From positions 16,825,001-16,889,000 of the forward strand of contig NC_134427.1 in assembly GCF_030867145.1 (NCBI RefSeq): DNA of 64,000 nucleotides. Reading direction: 5' to 3'. The notes under the pieces were generated by a model, which had not been told where the DNA came from, did not search any database, and saw only the letters and a program-made list of their open reading frames with translations. Made by a program: the position numbers and the translations under genes. This DNA comes from Opisthocomus hoazin (taxonomy: Eukaryota > Chordata > Aves > Opisthocomiformes > Opisthocomidae). Of this stretch, positions 28,601 through 40,300 are shown one piece after another (the first letter of the stretch is position 1; each line of letters starts with the position of its first letter).

Positions 28601-31600
28601 ATTTCTAAGAATCTGTATGTGTATGGCATCTAAAGTGGTAGCGCCGTCACAGGGATGGAAACCCAGGCTCTCCCAGTCCTTCAGACCTGTTTCTTTGAAA
28701 CCGGATGGTGATACTGTGGTTAGTGCAGGATTCCTGGCTTGGAGAGAGAGAAGTAACACAGCTATTGCAGTATCCTACCTTCCTGTCATCGTGCAGGAGG
28801 CTTGAACAGAGAAAGCAAGGCATTTGCCTTCTGCGTGGTTTGGTCCTGGCTTGCGCAATATGGATTCTGTATCCTCGTGCCGGAGAGGAGGAGATCATCT
28901 GCGCTTTACGGACAGTCGAGTGGAGGAGGCTGCTCTCGCTCCTCGCAGCGAGAAGGGCCCGGCAGGGACACGGGGGTTGCACAGGTTGTGGAGGAGCCTC
29001 CCAGTTAGCCATGTGAGGGTCCCACATCCCAAGGCAGCAGGAGCAGATCGACAAGGTAAGTACAAGAGAGGAAAGAGAATGTTCTCCTAAGGTTGGTGAT
29101 GATCCTAATATCCATAATGACAGTGAATATGATAATTTATGTTTTAAAATTGGCTGTGTAGGGTAAGTTGCAAGGAATACCAGCTGAAGGCTTTAAAATT
29201 AGTGACAGAAGAGGTTGGACACTGAAGGCCTCATCCCCAGCAGTGTGTGTTGTGATACCTGTTTGACTTGTGTGGGCTTTCGGTGTGAGTGACCCCTGGA
29301 CTTTGGTTCCTCGAATCTCTGGATTTGTCCTTTAAGGAAGCTCGGCAGTGAGGTGCTGGGTACTGTGGAGCTCTTTCAAACAGCCGTTTCCACTCTGGGG
29401 CTTGACTTGGGAATTTGAGTAGGTGGGTGCTCCAGCTGGAAGCTGTCGAACCACTCGCGCAGATCTGTGTTAAAGGTAGTGCTGTCCTGCTCCTGGTGCA
29501 ACAGATAGCTTCCCTTTCTTGCAGCAGTTATAAATGGATTAGAAGACCAAACTGCTCTTGTTACTGCTTTTTGGCCATCTTATCTCTCCCCTCTGCTCCC
29601 ACTTCAGTCAGCGCTCCAGCGTAGCATTCATTTTCTCAAGCATGCTTGTTGAACTCGACTACTTGATGGTTTGTGCACAGTTTTCAGCCTACTGCTTGCT
29701 TAGTCACTCTTCCACAGAAGAAAGCGTCCGCTTCCCTGCCTCATGAGGAGGCTGCTGAGAACCAGAACTGGGGTGGGGAGGGCTGGGAATCTCTAAGATT
29801 TAGAATCAAATGTCTAAGCATTCGGTTCTGAAGGGCCAGTAATGCTTGGGATTGCCACCGTGTAGGGAAGGAAAGGTAGTCCGGGGCCGATGTTTGCAGC
29901 TGGTAGGAGTTGTTACTAACTTTCCAGTGCTGGCTTTCAAACTGATCTCAGATCTGGCTCTGTGCCTCTGGATTAGCTGGAGTAAAGCTTGGAAGCCCCA
30001 GTGCAGACCTCTGTGAATTTGAACACTTAACTATACTACTCTTGTTCCTTTTGTTTTACAGTAAGATCGCATGCTGTTGGCTCTCTGCTCTTACATTGTT
30101 AGGCTGCTAATAAATAACAAACTTGCAAAAACTTACTTCTGAGATGTTGGGACTTCCCACTGCTGTACAGAAAGCTCTGAAGCGTCGGTACTGTGTCTTC
30201 ATGTGCAAACTGGAACGTTGAAACAGTGACCTTCATTTCTTGTAACTCAGTGGTATAGTTTATCTCCTTATAAAGGAAGGAGTCCCTGGGAAATACTGCA
30301 GGTCCTTGCTGATTGGGGGGGGGGGGGTGTTGGGGGGAAGGAAAAGGGGTTGAAAAAATTTGTTCTCCGGCCATCAACTGTTGGCGCATGTTTGCCAGCC
30401 AAACGCAGGAGTGCATTAATTACATCAGTCCTGGAAAACTCCCTCACAGTAGGAAGCAAGGATGAGCTTTATATCTGAGCCCCTGAGTTGCAGTTTGGGC
30501 ATTGAGTGTTGCGGGGGGAAAGACCTGTCACTGACAGGTGAGAGTGCCTTGTCTAAAAAGGTCGTATGTCTGCCCTGGCAGCTGGTTACGGCTGTTACTG
30601 TAAGGTGCATCCCTTTTACAGGGGACCTGTGTGTTTATAGGAAGGTGCTTCAGATACTTCTCTCCGGGCGTACCCAGGAACTTTGTATGCTGCCTCCCGG
30701 GTTGGTTGGTCTGAGGCGACAGCGTGGCAGAGAGGAGCTTGCGTGTTTCACCGTGGAGTGTGTAGAGTTCCATAGTTACCGATCTGAATCGCTAGCAGTG
30801 CTTAGTCCCTTGGACCCGTACTTACGCAGCTTAGTTGACAGGCTTCTTGTTCTCAGGCTGTCACAGCCTGGGGAGAAGGGCTAAAATAGCTGATGTTGGT
30901 GCAGGCTGTTGAAACGATTGGATTGGGACTGAACTACACAGTTTTTGTTTCCGCTTAATCAGTCTTTCTCCAGGGAAGACTAGTTAGTGTGAAGTAAACA
31001 ATCAGATTTTTGTTTTAAAGTGTCTGATGTGGTAGCTGCTTTCTACGATAAAACCTGATTGTTTCACAGTTGTTGATTAAAAATGTGTTTTCTTGAAATT
31101 TATACAGGAAATAAATAAGAAGGTCCTTATCATGATAGCATATTCCAGTCTGTGGGGCTTAGTAAATCACGGCCTGTTGCACAGATGGTTATACACCCGC
31201 TTGTGGTGCTTTTGCAGTGCACTGGGGTTAGGCTTTGTGGAAGGGCAGATTTGTTTCCTTACACAAACCTTTACTGGTGTGGTGGTTCTAGCCGTAAGAG
31301 TCAGTCACAGGAGAAGCTCTCGTACAGGTACTGTCTAGGACCTCGGAGTTAATCATTAACTAACTCCGAAGAGAGCAGAAGAATCGTTGCAGGACCAAGC
31401 AGTCTGTATTCCACATCCAGCTTGCGTGTCTGAGCACAGCAGGATTGGCTTCTGCTTGTGGCAGCATGCTACTTACTCAGCCCGTGTGGAAGTTCGTTCT
31501 GAATAAAGGTTGCTTACCTCTCTTCCACCTCCAGGAACTTTCAAGCTTACAATAGAATTCACAGAGGAATATCCGAATAAGCCGCCTACTGTTAGATTCG

Positions 31601-33319
31601 TCTCGAAAATGTTTCATCCAAATGGTAAGTACTTAGACAGTGCTTTTTTGAATGTTTGTTTTGGGTTTTGTTTTGGTTGGGGGTTTTTTGTTATAGCTTG
31701 CTATAGTGCTGTAGAAAAAGGTCTGTTTATTGTAAAAGTTTCCACTATCTAATAAGCTAGCAAAGTTGCAGTGTGGTCGTATGTAGTTGGGTGAGGATGA
31801 ACGTGTGAGCAGTGCTCAGGCTTGAAAGGAAAGGGGCGATAAAAGGAGCCTCTGCTCCGTCTGGTGTTACAGCACAGCGTTGGTGAGACGCTCTTCTCTC
31901 TCAGCTGCTGTGTTCAGCCGTACAGAAGAAGATTTTGTACTTAAACAGCAGTGCCTTGGACTTTTGTCGATACATACTGCACGCGTAGCGTAATGATGCT
32001 GCTGAATGTAGGTGTCTTTTATCCCTCTTCTTCCCAAAATGCCTGTAAGAATGATGTGCCTTGAAATGTAGTGCTAATTTCCAACTACAGCCAGCAATGG
32101 GAAGATCACTTAATTAATCCTCTTCCTTGGTAATTAAAGGTTGGAGGTGTACTCCTTGCCTCCAAACAAATACTAGATTTGTGAAGAAAAACCTGAAACT
32201 TTCCAACGGAGCAAGTAAGCGTGTGTGGGTATAAAGTGCGCTGAGGGAAGGTTCTTCTAAAGCTGCCGTGAGAAAGGTGACTCGATGCCGGCTGTTGTAG
32301 GTAATTTCTGGGGAGACCTTGTGTGTAATCAGCTTTTTGCTCATGTTCTTTATTTGGGTCACTTGTGGGTAGCTTACATTTTTTTGCCTTAAAGTCTGTT
32401 CATGGTTTTACATTTGTTCCATAGTGGTAGTTGCAATGTCACGGAGAAGCTTGGTGCTGAAGAATAAGCAGAGGTTGAGGTTAAAGACCTCGGGCAGCTG
32501 TTGGTGGCAAGCTTCACCTCTTCCTCCCTGCAGGCTTGTTTGCTGGGTTTAGGTGCCAGACGCCTTTGACCTCTGTGGTGTTTGTCCGAACGCAGGTTTT
32601 CAGGGTCAGGCAATACTAGGAACAAAACTGAGTAGCTGTACAACTTCCGTTTTAAGCGATTCTTCTTGAACTTTTTCTAGTCTATGCAGACGGTAGTATA
32701 TGTCTGGATATTCTTCAGAACCGCTGGAGCCCAACTTACGATGTCTCCTCCATCTTAACATCCATACAGGTAAAAAACTCGGCGTGACAAGGCAGATTGG
32801 AATTAGGGTGCTTTGACAAAAGCAGCTGGGGAAGCCATTTCCCCTTCCCCCTGCCCCCGTAGCCAGTGTAGCAGTGGTACCTTGATACCTGCTCAGGTGC
32901 GAACGCTTCCCGGGTGTGAGCTGGCCAGGCAGTAACAGCAGGCGGGTGGGCACTGCAGGACCCAAGGCGCGATGGCTCTGCTTGGGTCGTGCTGCTGGGC
33001 TGTTGGTTATGCAGCCGCCTGCGCTGCGGAGAGCAAGAGCGATAGCGACGGCTTCCGGGAACTCGCAGCTGGTGTCGGTACCTGGGTCGAGATGAACTTC
33101 CGCACCATTACTAGTACGGGTAGTTCAAGGAACGCGTCAGCAAGCCATGCGTGCTTTGAAGTGCCTAAGAATCTCTTTCTCTTTGCGCAGTCCCTACTGG
33201 ATGAGCCAAATCCGAACAGCCCAGCGAACAGCCAGGCAGCTCAGCTATACCAGGAGAACAAGCGGGAATACGAAAAACGGGTCTCTGCAATAGTAGAACA
33301 GAGCTGGCGTGACTGTTGA
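25636..33319 (+). CDS. UBE2A: UBE2A, ubiquitin-conjugating enzyme E2 A (RAD6A)
   Basis: UBE2A is the vertebrate RAD6 homologue. With RAD18 it monoubiquitinates PCNA, and with RNF20/RNF40 histone H2B. Six coding exons are 25636-25679, 25968-26048, 26145-26170, 31535-31624, 32681-32769 and 33191-33319. All use GT-AG, and the frame closes at 152 codons plus TGA. The start is ATG in CCGCCATGTC, reading [15 protein letters not shown]. The UBC fold motifs are present: HPN at 78-80, the catalytic cysteine C88 in DGSICLD, and NRWSP after it. The translation appears identical to the human protein as I remember it, ending VEQSWRDC. The third coding exon is only 26 bases. Neighbours are STEEP1, divergent, and NKRF, convergent, as in human. 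Confidence 0.98.
26171..31534 (+). other. UBE2A: Long third intron of UBE2A
   Basis: A 5.4-kb intron from GTGAGT to CCACCTCCAG. No exon of another gene, tRNA or recognised transposon was seen on either strand. It contains a 13-base G run at 30315-30327 and short T runs. Confidence 0.75.
31625..32680 (+). other. UBE2A: Fourth intron of UBE2A
   Basis: A 1.06-kb phase-1 intron from GTAAGT to TTTTTCTAG, with nothing recognised inside. The following intron, 32770-33190, is 421 bases and also empty. Confidence 0.85.
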
Positions 33320-34607
33320 CCCAGGATGATGCAAATGAACACTCTGTGATGAGGAAAATAAACAAAGTGTCCGAGTCATCTTTTTCCTCCTAGCATTTAC
33401 TTTGAAAGCAGAATAGCTGTTGTGCTGTCGCCGCCCTCCCTCGCTGAAGCTTCTTCTCCTTGGACATCCGAAAGCGCCCACTTTGAAGTCACGTGTTCTG
33501 TACTTGGGTTACTTGCAAAAGAGTTACTGATGCTGAGTTCATTTTCTGTGGTCCCTCTCCAGTCTTAGGGCAGTATTGTGCATTTCTGTAGTGTACACTA
33601 AGCTTTTAATTGTAATTGTGTTATACACAGTGATGCTTATGTGTAGCTTGATAAAAGGGATGTTTATATACATACACGTTTTTTAACTGATATTAACTAA
33701 AGTGCTGATCTGTCCAGGCTGGTCACTTACCTCTACTCTTGGTTTAGACCCTACTGCATTTGTAAGTACTGAGTGAAGAGATGACCTCTCGTTTCCCTTT
33801 TGTATTGGTTCACCAACTCCTGACTCATGGAAAAAAAGCAACTCTGAAATTGAGTCCAATTCAAATGTTTTGTAAGACCATGGAATGCTGTTTAATTCTG
33901 CACTTCACATGCAAGATTTATGTACAGATCTACATAAATCACTACAGTTGTGGTACTTTGAGCTTTGGTTAGGGTGAGAAACAACCCCCAGCTTTTTTTT
34001 TTTTTTTATTTTAAAGGACAGGCCTGCAGAGACTGCCTCAGTACGTTTCTGTATCCCTGTCCCTGAGTCATTACTGGACAAAAGGAGGTAGAGCTGTGGT
34101 ACACTGAGTGAAAGGCCTTCCATGTTGAGGAAGAAGTAAACCCTGAAGCGTTCCAGGGGTGGAATTGCTCTCCTTCCATGTCTTCCTCCTGCCCCTTATC
34201 TTCAGCTGAGAAAGATAAAGTACTTTGGGATCCAACTTTGCCTTGGGGAAAGTTACTCGAAGAAAGCGCGGGGTAGGCACTGGAGTCTCTGCAGTTTCTG
34301 CTCTTTGTAGATTACGGTGTGGTTTGTGTGAGCTACTGCTGCATGCTTGAGTTAGTTTCCCTTCAGTTTTATGGAAGTATTTTTTCAATTCTGAAAAAAA
34401 CCCTTTGTAAGTCCTGACTTTTTTGGAAAGGCCAAGTTTGTATGTTGGGATACAGTACCTGAAGCAGCAGTGTGGGATGAAGCCGACAATTGTGTTGTCC
34501 ACTGTTCCCATGTCTGTGTGTGCACATTGGTCTGTTAGGTGAGAAGTTTAACTTTGCACAAGTAACCCATGTAAGAAACTGTACATTTTTCAGAAGTTGT
34601 AAATAAA
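33320..34607 (+). other. UBE2A: Probable UBE2A 3' UTR
   Basis: Noncoding sequence following the stop codon, AT-richer towards the end, with a 15-base T run near 33.99 kb. A proximal AATAAA is at 33357-33362, only 38 bases after the stop. A distal one at 34602-34607 follows a typical AAGTTGTAAATAAAG context. Alternative polyadenylation could give a short and a 1.3-kb UTR. Confidence 0.65.
34602..34607 (+). terminator. UBE2A: Distal poly(A) signal of UBE2A
   Basis: AATAAA followed by a GT-rich stretch (GTGTAACC, then TATTGTATAAATAGG) is a good match to a cleavage region. It is preferred as the main end because the proximal hexamer would leave almost no UTR. Confidence 0.55.
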
Positions 34608-37006
34608 GTGTAACCTTAGTGCTTATTGTATAAATAGGCAAGAGGTGTAGAGCTGTGGTTATTTTCCCTGGGTGGGCAGGAGGTGGCGGTGGGCTCCAGC
34701 CCCAGGCAGACAGGAGCAGGAGTCAGAGGGGTCAGCGTGCTGCGGGGATCTCTGCTGCGGTGACGGGCATGAAGGACCAGCTAACGAGCAGAGAAATGGG
34801 GGGGAACAGACCCGAGTCGGAGCAAGAAAAGCACTTGCAGGAGGCTCTGCACCACGTTGAGCCTATGAGCAAATTGTTGGCAAAAAAGAGCCTGTGATGG
34901 AGTCAGTTGCAGCAGCTTACAGGGCTCAGTAATTAACTGATAGAGGAATCATACTTATTTTCCTCCCATCTTATGAGGGACAGACTGATACTTCACAGAG
35001 GCTGGTACTGCGGCTTAGCGCTACAGTTAAGGTGCAAGCTGCTGGCTCCTTCAAAGCATTAAATGGGGATTTCTACCGGCTGTGACAGCAGCTTGTCCCG
35101 CTGTCTCACGGGAGCAGCCTTTTGGGGTGACTGCAGCCAGCCGGAAGCATCCTGGCCACAGCCCTGGCACCAGCTGGAGGAATTCCTGCCACCCACTGCA
35201 TGCAGAACCCTTTCTGACTCCTCCAAGACATGCTTGTGGCACAGAAGCCCTTGCAGCAGTCCCTCCATTTCCATATTTGCCTTGCCAGTCCTGAAAGAGA
35301 AAAAAGCATAGCGTGGCCTCAGGGCAGCCAGGAAGCAGCAGCACAGAACTGGAAGAAAAGCACAAAAAAAACCCAAACACCCCACCCCCACCACCCCCCC
35401 ACCCCATTTGCACCCCTCTTGGGTGAGGCCTCCATCCACCAACTGACTTCTAACCCACGCGCTGGCTCTCCAGACAGCTCGTGGTTCTGCGAAGGACCCG
35501 GCACTGGAGCGGCTGGCGATGCTCGAGCTCGCAGAGCCCACCCAGCAGCCAGGCCCCATGCGCAGCAGCGACGAGGCGCACGGAGACCTGTCCCCAGGGC
35601 GACTTGTGCTGAGCCAGGACCCCTGCCCAGCCAAAAGAGGCGCGTTCTTCCCCCCGCCCACAGCAGCAGGGCGCTTGCTGCCTTTCTGGGCATCGCCCGG
35701 TGTTGGAGCCGAGCCAGGGAGAGTAGCCGCGCTCCGGCTTGCAGGAATAGCTGCCTAGGCAGCAACAGGCTTCTTCCACTCCTACACGGCCATCTGCTGC
35801 CGCCCGGCTGTCTTGGGAGCGGAATTCAGAAGCAGAGAGCGGGAACAGCGCACACAGAAACCCCAAACAACAAAACCAAAAACCCAACACGCTTTCAGAA
35901 TGAACTGCCAGATTATTTTTGCACGGAGACAGCCGCAGCATGTGCTTGCTTCTGCAGGCCAAGGGAGCAGCAGCCAGGCAGGGGGGATGCTTGCACCCCT
36001 CTTCCTGAGCAAGCCTTCCCGGGCAGGGCAGCCGCTGCGCCCTGTGGGGCTGAACATGCCTCTCGCTGCCCCGCTCCAGGACATTCTGCCTCAGCTGCAG
36101 GGTCGGTCACCCTCTCCTCAGAGCTGAGAGTATTTAAAAAGAAAACACAACGGGTGGTGGGGGTAAATGCTAGAAGATGATGTAAAAAGATGGCAAGGCA
36201 AGAACAGGTGGCAGAAAAACAAAAGCAATAGCTGAGACACAAACCAACACGCGAACAGACAACAAAATATTTCATCAGGTGTGGTTCTGCATTAAAGAAT
36301 CCTCAGCGGGTCCTGCTGGCGACAGAAAGCAACCCCAGCAGCCCCAGGCACGTCTCGCGCGTGGCTCTTCCAAGGCCACTTCCTCACCCCATGGGTTCCA
36401 AGCACGAAGCCAGCGTTCGCCAAGGCTTGCGAAGCCCCGTGCTCCTGCTGGAGGAAAGGCAAGGAGAGACCTGCCCGGCAGCGTCTCCCCTCCCGGAGAG
36501 ACAGCCCGTGGACAGCACGCCTCAGAGCAGCACCAGGAAGGGGAGCGGGGCATCACAAGCACAGGTACAGTAACGGAGCGGGGAAATGATCAAGCACAGA
36601 TCTGATTTTGCTCAGGACTAAAGAGCTTCTGTTCAAAGCAAAAAAATAAGTTACGTAACAGATCTGCCAGCATTTCTGCGTGTGGGCTCTGCGTTTACCT
36701 CCAGCTTCTGTATTTCGCACTCCACCCTGGCATCTGCACGCGTCGAGCTGCGCTCTGCAGCGAAGACGCACCAGCATTACCTTCGTCCGCCGCGCTGATG
36801 CCACAGCTGCATCCAGTAATTGTCGGCACGGGCACCTCCGTGGAACTGCGCTGTTCAGCTGGGTACGGCCACCTCTCTGCACACGCCGGCAGCAGAGACC
36901 GAGCCCTCCCTCTCTGTAGTTCTCAAGAATAAATGCAGTTTTCACACCTTTTTTTTTTTTTTAATACAAAGTGTGACAAATCCCGTTTTTTTTCCAGAAA
37001 TAAAAT
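34608..37006. other. Intergenic between converging UBE2A and NKRF
   Basis: GC-rich in the middle. A 316-codon frame on the + strand (35230-36180) and overlapping frames of up to 200 codons on the minus strand are present. None resembles a known protein, and their presence in many frames at once points to composition. No promoter, repeat family or RNA gene was recognised. Confidence 0.6.
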
Positions 37007-37012
37007 TTTATT
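37007..37012 (-). terminator. NKRF: Candidate poly(A) signal of NKRF
   Basis: TTTATT on the + strand (AATAAA on the minus strand) lies about 360 bases after the NKRF stop codon. A second copy at 37084-37089 is nearer the stop. Either would give a UTR of 0.3-0.4 kb. Confidence 0.5.
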
Positions 37013-37375
37013 TTTACCGTCATTAATACCAACTTTACATACAAGTTTATTCCCCCAGACCGCATTTCCTGTTTCACTTGCTTTTTATTCTTTTGTTCTT
37101 TTTTTTTTTTTAAAAAAAGGGCATTTTTTTTCTTCCTTTGTCAAGAAGAATAAGGGAACCATAATTTTCAACGATGTCAAATTCCTTCTCGTTGGACACG
37201 CGTTTTTGCTATTACAAAACTATGAAAACGTGAAGGAACAAGTCATATCAAAGACACACACAGGACAGCACTACTGCTTCTGGGCTGTGCTACCGTACCC
37301 GAGCAGGGCCTGATCAGTTCTCCAGGTCTACGGCCGCAGCGCCCAGGATGCTCCGGTGGCACGGGAGCCCCAGGC

Positions 37376-40300
37376 TCAGTTGGCCTGAGGCATGATCAGC
37401 TCGTAGTGCCCAACCTGGCCTTCCTGCTTCAGCTGGTCGAGCAGATCCTCCTTGCGCCGCTTCCTGCTCACCACCAGGTACCTGTTGTGCCCCTGCCCGT
37501 GAGATTTACTTTTCAGACCGTATTTTTGGGCAATCTGATGTATCTGCTTCCGCTCGTCCATGTTCAGTTCTCTAGAGAAAGTCAAGTCAACGTGACTTTC
37601 TGAGCGTGCATAGTTTCGAATGATCTCTTCGATGTCTCTTTTAGCGATTTTGTTCACCCTTTCGACGTCAAGCCCAAGTCCTTCCCTTTTAAACTGCTCC
37701 TTCACTGAAATCGGCTCTCGAATTCCTTCACCGTCTTTCCCTAGGCCACCGCCCGTCCAGCCCATCTTTCGTAAAATTTGATTCCCAATGTTGTCTTCTT
37801 TGATCTTCTGTTTGAAAGCCTCTTCTGCTGATCGACCCCGAATCTCATTTCGGGAGATGACGTCTTCCACGGTGCCTTTCTTCAGGTTATTAACAACAGT
37901 TGGCTGAGTCTTTTTGAGGATTTTCACGGCCTCCTCTGCTGCCTCATGCTTGACAGATTTCTTCACTCCAACTGCTTCTGCGATGAATTCATCTTCAAGC
38001 AGCACCTTGCATTTCCACCGCATGCCCGTCATCCTCTCAAAGACGTACTCCACCGTCATCTTGTTGAACTGGGCGGTGTCGTTCAGCGTACACACTGGGT
38101 TACTGGAGTTCTCGTAGATCACAAGGTCCTTCAGGTCCTTCTTCCTTCCGGAGCCCCGCGATGAGCAGCCCACTTTCTGCACCTGGGTCACTCTGATGGC
38201 TGCTATATTTGACTGCATCTTCTGCAGAATCTTCAACGCCTCCTCAGCCGCTGCGTGCTTGCTGGTCTTTTTAGTGCCAAATCCCTCGGCTAGGCAGTGA
38301 TCTTGCAGATACACCTGGCAACGCCACAAGCGGTTGGGCATTAATTCGTATTTATATTCAACAGACATTTTGTTATATGAGGCGGAATTGTTAAGTATTC
38401 CAATTGCGTCGCTGGCATTCTCTGTGAGGACAAAACTAGTCCAGTGTTTGTTGGTGTTAGTGGAACCTTTCACGGACTCGGTGCCGGGCTGCATGGGGAC
38501 ACAGTCCCTGTTGGCAACGACAAACTCCTCGTGAGGTTTGAGGGCAGGGGGGAAATCTGGGCGACTCACGCCTGCCTCGCACACCACCAAGTCTTCGTGA
38601 TAGGTGTGCTTGAACTTCCGCTGAACAACTCTGACTTCCACCGGCTTCTTCAGCAGCCTGACTGCCAGCTCCGCCGCTCGATCCCTGGATCCATTTTTGC
38701 TGCCAGCGTAACCGGTGGCCAGGTAGACGTTCTGACATCGCACTTCGCAAGCAAAGCCATCTGTTAGGAGCTTCTTGCTCTTGGGGAGGTCAGCAGGGGC
38801 GATTTCTTTCAGAGGAACATAAATATATTCAGGATTTGTCTTGCATGCCTGAATCGAACGTGTCAAAAGATACGTAAAGTTAATTTTATCAGTCCCAGTG
38901 TTTGCATCTGGGTTAGCAAGATTTTTCCAGACAGCTGCTGACAGTTTCTCGATAAAACTCTGCTTCAGCATTATAGCTGACGGGGGGAAAGTCTCCGATG
39001 TCGACTGGATAGCTGAGGGAGGGACAGAGACCTGCAACATGCTGCCTGCAGTAGAGTCCATGCCGCCCACAGCCTTCTTGGCTGCTGCTGCTGCCTGGCC
39101 TGCAAAGCCAAGCCCAGCCGAGTCGGGGAGCTGGGGATCCACCTCTCGTGCACTCGCAAAAGAATCTGTACAGTTCTCAGCCAACTGCACTATGCTGTTT
39201 GGATTTGCCTCCTGGTTCACCTCCTGCATTTGGTTATCCAGAGAATTTTCCTTCTTGTCACCCTTCTCAGCACTGGTGACAAAGTGTATGGGTTCAAAAC
39301 GTGGGCGCACCCGGAACTTGGGGACCACCTTTTTGGGCGGCTCGGGAATCTCTTCCAGCTCTGGACCTACGGGGTGGAAGACAGCGACAAAATTACCAAT
39401 ACGTGCTGCGAGAGGGAGATAATGATTTCACAGAACAGTCACCAGGAGCAGCCTGCAGGCTCTGAACACAGCATTCCCACTTTTCAGCCACAAACCAAAA
39501 GGTTTCCTCCTGAAGACGTTCACAAGTGATCAAATACGACCATTAACTGATGTGCAGGTCACCACAGCGCTATTCCCAGCTCCACAGCTACCACACAAAA
39601 ATCCTGATGTATTTAGTTACATGGATTTTAGGTCTGAACCACTTGCTTGGCAAGGCACTGGCACAGGCTGTCCAGAGAGGTGGTTACTGCCTGGAAACAT
39701 TCAAGGCCAGGTTGGACGGGGCTCTGAGCAACCTCATCCAGCTGAAGATGTCCCTGCTCACTGCAGGGGGGCTGGACAAGATGGCCTTTAAAGGTTGCTT
39801 CCAACCCAAGCCATTCTGTGGTCCTACGATACTCTGAGGGTGGTGAGGCAGTGGCAGAGGTTGCCCAAGAAGCTGTGGCTGCCCCCTCCCTGGCAGTGTT
39901 CAAGGCCAGGTTGGACAGGGCTTTGAACAGCCTGGTCTGGTGGAAGATGTCCCTGCTCAGGGCAGGGGGGTTGGGACCAGATGGTCTATAGGGTCCCTTC
40001 CAACCCAAATCATTCAATGACAAACAGGCTTTCATATTTAAATCAGGTGACAAAGGCCTTACACAAGCGTTACATCCTTTGGTCTTCAGTTTTGATGAAT
40101 TATGGCAAGGTTTACATTTCTTGCTCAGTTTGGTATTTTGACGGTTGCACTGCAGCAGCACCTAAAGGCTCTCACCAGCAGAACAGCTCTTTATGCTGTC
40201 TGCATAGCAGGCAACAGGAACCCTTCCTCTTAGAGCTGCTGCTTGGGAGACAGACAAAATACGGGAGAAAAGTACTATTTTTTTTTGCAGCCAGCTCATG

